From NCBI GenBank assembly GCA_002316835.1, contig DCEG01000029.1, positions 1 to 11,719 on the forward strand: a stretch of 11,719 nucleotides of DNA, in the 5' to 3' direction. Below the pieces are notes generated by a model, which searched no databases, had not been told where the DNA came from, and saw only the letters and a list, made by a program, of their open reading frames with translations. Source of the DNA: Bacteroidales bacterium UBA1035. Its GTDB lineage: Bacteria > Bacteroidota > Bacteroidia > Bacteroidales > Dysgonomonadaceae. The position numbers were made by a program, and so were the translations under genes. Positions within the stretch are counted from its first letter, which is position 1. Every line of letters begins with the position of its first letter. Below are positions 5,740 through 11,719 of the stretch, piece by piece.

Positions 5740-6318
5740 ATGAAAGGCATTAAATTTACAATTTGTTTTTGCAGTATTTTATTTTCATTAGCGGTAAAAG
5801 CTCAATTTTTGGGAGATTCTGCTTTTAAAATTTATAGAGGAAGTGCTGTTGGAATTAGTGTTGTACAAATCAATTTTAATAATGATTATACGTACAAAAT
5901 GTATATATCTGAATATCATTGTAGTTTATGTGATCCAGATGAGTTGAGACAAGCGATTGACTCGAACGGACAATGGACTCAGGTATCTGACTCTTTACAT
6001 TTAATAGATGAAGATGGATATAAAAACACATTTTTAATTTTAGATGAAAATACAATCAGACCGCTTCTTTTAATTGGATATAAAGGAATATCAAAAGAAA
6101 GAAAAACAGAAATTCACAAAAGAATCACCGAAAGTCCAAATAGGGAAATAGATGATTTTCATTTGGTTTATGATACTTATCCTAATGGAATGGTGAAGAA
6201 AGTAGTTGATAAATACAGGTACTTATTGCCGGAATACGTTATTGACTTTCACAAAGATGGTAGGATAAAATCACTAGAATACTTTTGGAATGGAAAACGC
6301 TCCAAAAAACTAAGATGA
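5740..6318 (+). CDS. Small secreted protein of unknown function, AT-rich
   Basis: A 192-residue protein that I do not recognise as a named family. Residues 1-21 form a signal peptide (basic start, hydrophobic core FTICFCSILFSLAV, then KAQ), so it is probably periplasmic or secreted. A CSLC motif is at 61-64 and could form a disulfide or bind metal. The C-terminal part, with YPNG (147-150) and FHKDGRIKSLEYFWNGK (170-186), faintly resembles MORN-like 'YxNG...KxG' repeats, but this is only a guess. Base composition is unlike the neighbours: in one 60-nt stretch (6001-6060) I count 12 G/C, against 37 in 6601-6660 of the next gene. It is flanked by direct repeats of the promoter region (5644-5705, 6319-6396), suggesting insertion or a duplication event. 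The reading frame is convincing; the function is unknown. Confidence 0.8.
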   Translation: MKGIKFTICFCSILFSLAVKAQFLGDSAFKIYRGSAVGISVVQINFNNDYTYKMYISEYHCSLCDPDELRQAIDSNGQWTQVSDSLHLIDEDGYKNTFLILDENTIRPLLLIGYKGISKERKTEIHKRITESPNREIDDFHLVYDTYPNGMVKKVVDKYRYLLPEYVIDFHKDGRIKSLEYFWNGKRSKKLR

Positions 6319-6396
6319 TTCTTCCTAAAAATCCCAAAAAAACTACACAAAAACACGCCCGATTATCATCCCGTTGCAAATTTTTATGTAAGTTTG
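6319..6396 (+). repeat. Direct repeat copy 2, upstream of the porin gene
   Basis: Second copy of the segment at 5644-5705. It begins immediately after the stop codon of the secreted-protein gene and contains the exact 16-mer at 6355-6370 plus TGCAAATTTTTATGTAAGTTTG (in two parts, 6375-6396). It has a short A-rich insertion (about 6337-6354) relative to copy 1. Confidence 0.85.
6389..6396 (+). promoter_or_regulatory. -7 box candidate abutting the porin start codon
   Basis: TAAGTTTGC fits TAnnTTTG(C) and equals the box in copy 1, but here only six bases separate the final G of TAAGTTTG from the ATG at 6403. If this box is used, the mRNA would have almost no 5' leader. No good -33 TTG at standard distance is seen. 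Confidence 0.4.
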
Positions 6397-6402
6397 CATC
6401 CG

Positions 6403-8451
6403 ATGAAAAAATTCATATTCATAGCTATATGGATGAGTGTTTGCGTTTCGGTGTCTGTGGCGCAATCGCGTATTATTTTACCTGACTCCACTCAGATCAC
6501 TACAAATCCCGATTCTTTGGATCAGTTACCCCGGCAAGTTCCGCAACGTCCCGGGCAGGCACAAGAAGAACCGTTCGATACCATCAATCTGGAATTGCCT
6601 GCTGCTACAGTTTGGCATCTGCATCCGCGAAGCGGCGACCGCATTGTGGTGGCAATGGACACGCTGAAACACAACTTTCAACAAACCACTGTTCCCGATG
6701 GGTATTCGGTTGCAGGTGGGTATCTGGGGCCTATTGGTTCACCGTTTATTTCCAAAATATTTTTCGAAAGGGATGAAGGGAGTCAGTTTCCGTTTTACGA
6801 TGTGTACAAACCATACAACAAAACTCCTGAACAGCAGGTCTTTTACAATACACGGGTGCCTTATGCCAAACTGGATTATCAGACGGCAGGAAGCCGACCG
6901 ATGAGGGAACAGCGTTTCAGGGCATTACTGACAACGAACTTCAATAAGCGAATGAACGTGGGTTTTGAAGGTGATCTGATCAGTGCGAAAGGATTATATA
7001 AATCACAAGAAAATAAACACAACGACTGGAGTCTTTTTGGTAATTATTTGAGCGACAGGTTTGAAACTCACGCTTTTGCATCAACATCAACTATCAAGCA
7101 TTTCGAAAACGGCGGTGTCACCGATGAACGATTTATCCGTGAACCTGAATCTGTTGGAGAGAATTTTTCGACGGTAGATATACCCGTAAAATTTAGCGAT
7201 ACGTGGAACAAGATGAAGACCAGCCACCTGTTCTTTTCAGGGAAATATAATCTCGGCTACAGTAGTCGGCGGGACTCGGTATCAGAGGCTGAATTTGTAC
7301 CCGTTGCAAGTGTTATTTTTACATCCCGTTATACCGGACAAGACAGAAGGTTTCTTTCACATGACACAGCCAACGTATCTGTTGAAGGGAAAACTATGCA
7401 GCGTATCGATCAGTTTTATCCCGGAACGTTTTACAATAAAGCCGTCGACGACAGCGTAACCTTTTCTTCTTTCAAAAACACGTTCGCGCTGTCGCTTCGT
7501 GAAGGATTCAAACCATGGGTAAAATTCGGATTGACAGGATACCTTGAACATGAAATACGCAATTTTTCGATGATCGATTCGATTAACGGCGAAATCGGTC
7601 GGGGAAAGCATCGCGAAAACTCGGTGTTTATTGGTGGAATTCTTAATAAACAACAAGGCGAAAATCTGCGATTCAATTTGCAAGCTAATTTGGGAGTCGT
7701 GGGTGCCAATTTGGGTGAAATGAAGATGAGCGGAGAAGTGGAAACCGGATTTAATATTGCCGGAAAACGAACTTCACTGAGCGGACAAGCTTATCTGAAA
7801 AATATTAAACCAACTTATTATCAAAAACATTATCATTCCAAGTATTTTTGGTGGGATAGGAATTTTGGTGACACACGCAGAGTTTTCGTAGGAGGAAAAT
7901 TGCATATTCCGTTTACCAACACAACATTAAGCGCAGGAGTCGAAAATTTACAGAACTATATTTATTTAGATAAAGACAGAAATATAGCGCAACATTCTCC
8001 CAACGTGCAGGTTTTGACGGCAAGAATTGATCAGAATCTGAAACTGGGCGTTTTTAACTGGGATAATCAAGTGGTGTATCAAACATCGAGTAATCAGGAT
8101 GTTATTCCGGTTCCTATGGTAAGCGCTTACTCGAATATGTACTTGAAAGCTCTGATTGTTAATGAACTAACATTTCAGTTTGGAGTAGATGCGCACTACC
8201 ATACTAAATATTTTTCTCCCGGATACGAGCCGGCATTACTTCAATTTTACAATCAGCAGGAAAAGGAGATCGGAAATTATCCTATCGCATCCGTGTATGC
8301 CAATATGCATCTGAAGCAAACCCGATTTTTTGTAATGTATTACAATGCTGCAGCGGCCATTTTGAAGCCTCGCGAGTACTTTTCTCTGCCCAATTATCCT
8401 GTAAATCCAACTATGATCAAGTTAGGGCTCTCGGTTGACCTTCACAATTAA
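6403..8451 (+). CDS. Putative outer membrane porin, Porin_10-like beta barrel
   Basis: A 682-residue exported protein. The ATG at 6403 gives MKKFIFIAIWMSVCVSVSVAQ, a clean signal peptide; an in-frame TTG at 6394 would add only three residues and is not preferred. After a Gln/Pro-rich linker (about 38-53) comes a conserved-looking segment (GGYLGPIGSPF, then FFERDEGSQFPFYDVYKPY). The rest alternates polar and aromatic residues in many amphipathic strands with Tyr/Phe girdles (for example FWWDRNFGDTRRVFVGGKL), and the chain ends in a strand, MIKLGLSVDLHN. Length and layout suit the Bacteroidetes 'putative porin' family (Porin_10), outer-membrane proteins of unknown substrate. The next gene follows after 11 nt and is probably cotranscribed. 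Barrel topology is inferred from pattern, not from alignment. Confidence 0.8.
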   Translation: MKKFIFIAIWMSVCVSVSVAQSRIILPDSTQITTNPDSLDQLPRQVPQRPGQAQEEPFDTINLELPAATVWHLHPRSGDRIVVAMDTLKHNFQQTTVPDGYSVAGGYLGPIGSPFISKIFFERDEGSQFPFYDVYKPYNKTPEQQVFYNTRVPYAKLDYQTAGSRPMREQRFRALLTTNFNKRMNVGFEGDLISAKGLYKSQENKHNDWSLFGNYLSDRFETHAFASTSTIKHFENGGVTDERFIREPESVGENFSTVDIPVKFSDTWNKMKTSHLFFSGKYNLGYSSRRDSVSEAEFVPVASVIFTSRYTGQDRRFLSHDTANVSVEGKTMQRIDQFYPGTFYNKAVDDSVTFSSFKNTFALSLREGFKPWVKFGLTGYLEHEIRNFSMIDSINGEIGRGKHRENSVFIGGILNKQQGENLRFNLQANLGVVGANLGEMKMSGEVETGFNIAGKRTSLSGQAYLKNIKPTYYQKHYHSKYFWWDRNFGDTRRVFVGGKLHIPFTNTTLSAGVENLQNYIYLDKDRNIAQHSPNVQVLTARIDQNLKLGVFNWDNQVVYQTSSNQDVIPVPMVSAYSNMYLKALIVNELTFQFGVDAHYHTKYFSPGYEPALLQFYNQQEKEIGNYPIASVYANMHLKQTRFFVMYYNAAAAILKPREYFSLPNYPVNPTMIKLGLSVDLHN

Positions 8452-8462
8452 TTTTTCTTTTC

Positions 8463-9290
8463 GTGGTTACAAAAAAGCGCTTGTATCTTTACGTTTCTTT
8501 GCTCGTAATTGTTGTTTTAGCAATGATTTTACTGAAGAATACCGCAACCCGAAAAACCAAAGTTCCTGATTTCTCACGAGATTATGCTCAGATTATTGAG
8601 TCGGGAGAACTGAACGTTGTAACCGATTATAATTCTATCGGATACCATGTTTTGGGTGATACAATTGCCGGATTTCAGTATGAATTGATGCGAAAGTTGG
8701 AGAGAGACTGGGGCGTGAAAGTAAATGTATTTCTCGAAAATAGTTTGAGCGAAAGTTTGAATGGTATGGTTATGCACGAATACGATATCGTTGCCCGGAA
8801 CATCCCGGTGAATACCGCGCTGAAAGATTCGTTTGCTTTCACCACACCGATAACCCTTAATAAGCTTGTTTTGGTACAGCGAAAAGCAGAATTTAACGAT
8901 AGTATTTCGCCCATTCGTCAACACCTCGATTTGGCAAAGAAAACCCTTGTTGTTCCACGAAATTCACCAGCTATATTGCGTTTACAAAACCTGTCGCACG
9001 AAATTGGGGATACCATTTTTATTCGTCAGAATGAAACTTATGGAGAAGAGCAGTTGGTAATGATGGTTGCATCGGGCGATATCGATTTTACGGTTTGCAA
9101 CGAAGTTGTTGCTGAGCAACTTGCTGAGCAATTACCTGAGATTGATGTGGAAACTGACATCAGTTTTACACAGTTAGAGTCGTGGGCAGTGCGGAAAGAT
9201 TCGCCTGTTTTGTTGGATAGCCTGAACGTGTGGCTCTCGCGGTTTCTGAAGTCGCGTGAATTTCAGAGAACTTACAAGAAATATTATTGA
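8463..9290 (+). CDS. Membrane-anchored solute-binding-like protein (SBP family 3 / MltF N-domain type)
   Basis: A 275-residue protein with an N-terminal membrane segment (about 7-24, YLYVSLLVIVVLAMILL) that reads as an uncleaved anchor, followed by a periplasmic type II binding-protein fold. Family 3 features are GELNVVTDYNS near 52-62, GFQYELMRKLERDWGVKV (about 79-96), YDIVARNIPVN with the FAFTTPI hinge motif, and the second lobe with DIDFTVCNEVVAEQL. No lytic-transglycosylase domain follows, so it resembles only the N-terminal half of MltF. No ABC permease or ATPase is nearby, so classical uptake is not supported. It starts at GTG (8463); the first in-frame ATG would remove most of the anchor. 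It lies 11 nt after the porin gene. Ligand and role are unknown. Confidence 0.82.
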   Translation: MVTKKRLYLYVSLLVIVVLAMILLKNTATRKTKVPDFSRDYAQIIESGELNVVTDYNSIGYHVLGDTIAGFQYELMRKLERDWGVKVNVFLENSLSESLNGMVMHEYDIVARNIPVNTALKDSFAFTTPITLNKLVLVQRKAEFNDSISPIRQHLDLAKKTLVVPRNSPAILRLQNLSHEIGDTIFIRQNETYGEEQLVMMVASGDIDFTVCNEVVAEQLAEQLPEIDVETDISFTQLESWAVRKDSPVLLDSLNVWLSRFLKSREFQRTYKKYY

Positions 9291-9310
9291 TTTTTTGATC
9301 TAAGAAATCA
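9288..9310. terminator. Possible AU-rich terminator between convergent genes
   Basis: TGATTTTTT (9288-9296) and AAGAAATCA (9302-9310) pair over 9 bp with one G-U wobble around a GATCT loop, and a pyrimidine-rich stretch follows. It overlaps the stop codon of the solute-binding gene and ends 3 nt before the hemW stop. The stem is weak, so this is tentative. Confidence 0.35.
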
Positions 9311-9313
9311 CTT

Positions 9314-10447
9314 TCAGTCTTTTTCCACCCACATCAACTCACTCATTATTCCGTCGGAAATAAAAATACCGCGAGTGGTAAGTATCAAAGAGTTGTCAAT
9401 TATTATAAGATTGCCGGTGATTACATGCTTTTTGGCATTTTTGATACAATAATCGTGATATTTCTCACCGAAATTGGTTTTCAATTGTTGCAAATTTACT
9501 CCCCACATGGTTCGTAATCCGGTTAAAATAAATTCGTTGTACTTTTGTGATAATGTCAGGTGTTCGGTTTCTTGTAAAAGTTTCCCCGATTGAACTGACT
9601 GGATGTATTTATTGAGCGAAGCTATGTTCCATGAGCGGTTTTCTCCGTCGTAAGAATGTGCCGAAGGCCCTAATCCCAGGTATTTTTCGTTTTTCCAATA
9701 CGATGTGTTGTGTTGAGAATACAGTCCGTTTCTGGCAAAATTAGAAATTTCGTAATGCTCAAAACCGTTTTCGGCAAGTGTATCGATAAGTGTGGAAAAC
9801 ATTTCAGTACTCGTTTCATCGCTAACCGGTTGTACACGACCTTTTTGCAGAAGAGAATACAATTTTGTCTTTGGTTCGTAAATAAGATGATACGCCGAAA
9901 TGTGCTGAATATTCAATTCACAGGCTTTTTGCAGGTTTTTCTTCCAAATTTCTAACGTTTGATGGGGCAAACCGTACATCAAATCGATACTGATGTTATT
10001 GAAGCCCGCTTGTTGACAACGTTTAACGGCATCAATGGCTTGTTGCGACGAATGTCGCCGGCTTAAAAATTTCAACTCACTATCATCAAAACTTTGAATT
10101 CCGATACTGATGCGGTTGAACGGTAACCCGGCGAGTAGCTGTAAATATTCTCCCGATAAATCGTCAGGATTGGCTTCCAATGTAATTTCTGCATTTTTTT
10201 CTATCGAAAACAGGGAGAAAATCACATCGAAAATTTGTTCAAAATGTCGGTTGTTCAACCTCGACGGCGTTCCACCACCAAAATAGATGGTTTTGACTGG
10301 CTCCGGTATTTCGTTTTTCCGAAGTTGGGATTCCGTGCAAATTGCAGAAACAAAGTCGTTTATTTTACTTTCGTCGGTTTCTTTGTAAAAATCACAGTAA
10401 ACGCATCGCGTTTTGCAAAAGGGGATATGGATGTAAATTCCGGCCAT
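9314..10447 (-). CDS. hemW: HemW, radical SAM heme chaperone (HemN-like)
   Basis: A 377-residue protein of the oxygen-independent coproporphyrinogen III oxidase-like group, now understood as HemW, which carries heme to respiratory enzymes. The N-terminus MAGIYIHIPFCKTRCVYCDF holds the [4Fe-4S] motif CxxxCxxC (Cys11, Cys15, Cys18); the further Cys two residues on that is typical of true HemN is absent, which favours HemW. Further motifs are FGGGTPS (56-62), EANP (91-94), GIQSF (116-120), DLMYGLP (155-161), HNTSYW (246-251), LGLGPSAHSY (257-266), and a C-terminal winged-helix-like end with LTTRGIFISDGIMSEL. The start codon overlaps the stop of the HD gene by one base (TAATG). It is the last gene of a three-gene minus-strand unit. 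Confidence 0.92.
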   Translation of the reverse strand: MAGIYIHIPFCKTRCVYCDFYKETDESKINDFVSAICTESQLRKNEIPEPVKTIYFGGGTPSRLNNRHFEQIFDVIFSLFSIEKNAEITLEANPDDLSGEYLQLLAGLPFNRISIGIQSFDDSELKFLSRRHSSQQAIDAVKRCQQAGFNNISIDLMYGLPHQTLEIWKKNLQKACELNIQHISAYHLIYEPKTKLYSLLQKGRVQPVSDETSTEMFSTLIDTLAENGFEHYEISNFARNGLYSQHNTSYWKNEKYLGLGPSAHSYDGENRSWNIASLNKYIQSVQSGKLLQETEHLTLSQKYNEFILTGLRTMWGVNLQQLKTNFGEKYHDYCIKNAKKHVITGNLIIIDNSLILTTRGIFISDGIMSELMWVEKD

Positions 10448-10878
10448 TATCGCGTTAATTGTTTATACGCTTTCAGGTATTTTCGGATTCTGGTAATGGC
10501 AGCGTCATCCAATTCGTTTAGGCGGCGGATATCCATATTGTCCGTTAAATCGTTTAGTTTTACACGAAGAGCAATCGGATTTTTTGCCACACGATACAGA
10601 TATTCATCATAAGTTTCCGAATCATCGTAATGCGTCATCGCATCTACTGCGCTCAAAATTTCATCTGAAAAACCTTCTTTTTCCAAATCTTCCAATGTCC
10701 AATCCGAGTCTTCAATAACATCGTGCAACGCACCTGTTATCTTTTCCTGCAACGTGTGCCCGGCACTCATTACCCGCAAAACATGCCCGAGATACGGTTG
10801 CCCGTTCTTATCGAAATGTCCTGTATGAACTTCAACGGCAATTTCGACCGCTAGTGTGAGTTGTTCCTGTAACGTCAT
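10447..10878 (-). CDS. Small stand-alone HD hydrolase, SpoT/MESH1-like
   Basis: A 143-residue single-domain protein. The metal-binding pattern of RelA/SpoT-type HD hydrolases is present: His32 in YLGHVLRV, the His52-Asp53 pair in GALHDVIEDS with Glu56-Asp57, and a late Asp110 in RVKLNDLTDN. The spacing and the phrases KNGQPYLGH and LHDVIEDS match the (p)ppGpp hydrolase domain, without synthetase, TGS or ACT domains. By family knowledge it may hydrolyse (p)ppGpp or a related nucleotide in the cytoplasm; which one cannot be told from sequence. The gene overlaps the upstream GDPD gene by 4 nt (ATGA at 10875-10878) and hemW by 1 nt, so it is probably translated together with them. Confidence 0.82.
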   Translation of the reverse strand: MTLQEQLTLAVEIAVEVHTGHFDKNGQPYLGHVLRVMSAGHTLQEKITGALHDVIEDSDWTLEDLEKEGFSDEILSAVDAMTHYDDSETYDEYLYRVAKNPIALRVKLNDLTDNMDIRRLNELDDAAITRIRKYLKAYKQLTR

Positions 10879-11651
10879 TTTCTTTTGTCGATTAATTCTC
10901 GTGTACGCACTAGCTCATCAGTAGTAATAAAATCGACATTTAAATCAATCATTTTGTTGATATCCTCAGTGGAATTTACCGTCCATACATTGACTTTTAG
11001 GCCGAGGTCGTGCGATTCTTTAACCCAATGCGGATTTTTTTTCAATACATTATGATGATAATCGATGCCGGAAGCACCCATGGCTTTTATCACGTTCGGT
11101 GAAAGATCGCCGTTGAGGTAATATACCCGTGCATTCGGATCGAGCTTTATAACCTGATTTACGAAGTTTACTCCAAATGAAATATATTCAACACGGCTTT
11201 GCAAGCCTCTGTCGTGAATCATTTTTATGATTTTTTGAGCTAATTCATTCTCTTGTTCCTTGGTTTTGTGTGTCTTAAATTCGATAATCAGTTTGGTGTT
11301 TTCGCACTTTTCAAAAGTATTCAGGTATTCTTCTACCGTAGGTAGTGGCTCGCCGTTGGCGAGTTTCACTTGTCGGAGCGTAATCGCGGGAGTTTCCTGA
11401 ACCAGCAGTTTTTTTCCATCGAGAGTAACATCGGCATCGTGATTCACCATCGGAATGCCGTCTGATGATAACCAGATATCCACTTCTGAACCATACGCGC
11501 CAATTTCATCCGCTTTCATTAATGCGGCAATGGAGTTTTGTGCGGAACCGTCTATTTTCCAGTATCCGCGATGTGCGATTACTTCCTGTGCAGATGCAGA
11601 GAAAACAATCGACAGAAAGAGTAGGGTAGTGATTACGTTTTTTTGATTCAT
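10875..11651 (-). CDS. Periplasmic glycerophosphodiester phosphodiesterase family protein
   Basis: A 258-residue protein from the ATG at 11649-11651. A more upstream in-frame ATG would put eight residues before the signal peptide and is disfavoured. Residues 1-21 are a signal peptide ending SASAQ. The mature chain opens at once with the GDPD signature EVIAHRGYW (His27, Arg28), followed by Glu56 and Asp58 in SEVDIWLSSDG, His71 in VNHDADVTLDG, and Glu124/Lys126 in LIIEFKTH, forming the calcium-dependent TIM-barrel active site of GDPDs. The late DYHHNVL and KVNVWTVN motifs also fit. The expected reaction is hydrolysis of glycerophosphodiesters to glycerol 3-phosphate and an alcohol, probably in the periplasm. 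It heads the GDPD-HD-hemW unit. Confidence 0.9.
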   Translation of the reverse strand: MNQKNVITTLLFLSIVFSASAQEVIAHRGYWKIDGSAQNSIAALMKADEIGAYGSEVDIWLSSDGIPMVNHDADVTLDGKKLLVQETPAITLRQVKLANGEPLPTVEEYLNTFEKCENTKLIIEFKTHKTKEQENELAQKIIKMIHDRGLQSRVEYISFGVNFVNQVIKLDPNARVYYLNGDLSPNVIKAMGASGIDYHHNVLKKNPHWVKESHDLGLKVNVWTVNSTEDINKMIDLNVDFITTDELVRTRELIDKRK

Positions 11652-11672
11652 GATCGTTGAATTTGTACTAAA

Positions 11673-11680
11673 CAAAATTA
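11673..11680 (-). promoter_or_regulatory. Weak -7 box candidate upstream of the GDPD gene
   Basis: TAATTTTG on the minus strand fits TAnnTTTG and lies 21 nt upstream of the ATG at 11651. No TTG is found 17-23 nt further upstream in the few bases available. It may be chance in AT-rich sequence. Confidence 0.3.
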
Positions 11681-11719
11681 AAACAATGTTTAATACTAGT
11701 AGCGTTGCGTTAATTTTCA

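Noticed and set aside
5740..6318. The secreted-protein gene as a YwqK/MORN-type antitoxin or immunity protein
   Set aside because: Only one or two weak YxNG/KDG-like phrases are visible, with no repeat array and no partner toxin gene, so I left the function unknown.
6394..6402. TTG as the start of the porin gene
   Set aside because: It lies inside the -7 box candidate and adds only three residues before MKKFIFI. The ATG at 6403 gives a standard signal peptide.
11652..11675. Upstream ATG at 11673-11675 as the start of the GDPD gene
   Set aside because: It would place eight uncharged polar and hydrophobic residues ahead of a normal signal peptide (MNQKNVITT...), and it overlaps the candidate -7 box.

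Overview
The window looks like chromosomal DNA of a Bacteroidetes bacterium, probably of the order Bacteroidales. The grounds are -7 boxes of the TAnnTTTG type, A-rich 5' leaders with no Shine-Dalgarno sequence, a Porin_10-like outer membrane protein, a bifunctional HisB, and short G/C palindromes of a kind common in this phylum. Family or genus cannot be fixed from the sequence alone. I see no tRNA, rRNA, CRISPR array, insertion sequence or phage gene.

Positions 1-5580, minus strand: a histidine biosynthesis operon in the order hisG-hisD-hisC-hisB-hisH-hisA, with hisA cut by the window edge; hisF and hisI(E) would be expected beyond it. Genes hisD to hisH overlap by 4-14 nt. The leader in front of hisG is the most informative stretch of the window. 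It has a Bacteroidetes-type promoter (5552-5580) and an 18-codon leader peptide, MKVNMLHHHHFHTCNQAS, with five His codons (5477-5533). A terminator hairpin with a seven-U tract follows (5412-5447), and the 3' end of the leader-peptide gene can pair with the 5' arm of that terminator as an antiterminator. This is a complete, compact transcription-attenuation circuit for histidine. Two inverted copies of a G/C-rich palindrome flank the hisG start codon. One lies inside the hisG reading frame and supplies an extra N-terminal segment of about 19 residues.

Positions 5580-9290, plus strand: a strikingly AT-rich gene for a small secreted protein of unknown function (5740-6318) sits between two direct copies of the same ~60-75 bp upstream/promoter segment. 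Next come a Porin_10-like outer-membrane barrel protein (6403-8451), whose promoter copy abuts its ATG, and a membrane-anchored solute-binding-like protein with no transporter genes (8463-9290).

Positions 9314-11651, minus strand: a three-gene overlapping unit of a periplasmic glycerophosphodiester phosphodiesterase-like protein, a small stand-alone SpoT/MESH1-type HD hydrolase, and the radical-SAM heme chaperone HemW. It converges with the porin/solute-binding pair across a short AU-rich hairpin.

The only stretch over 300 nt without a long gene is 5353-5739. It holds the his leader and promoter, a 12-bp inverted repeat and the divergent promoter of the secreted-protein gene.
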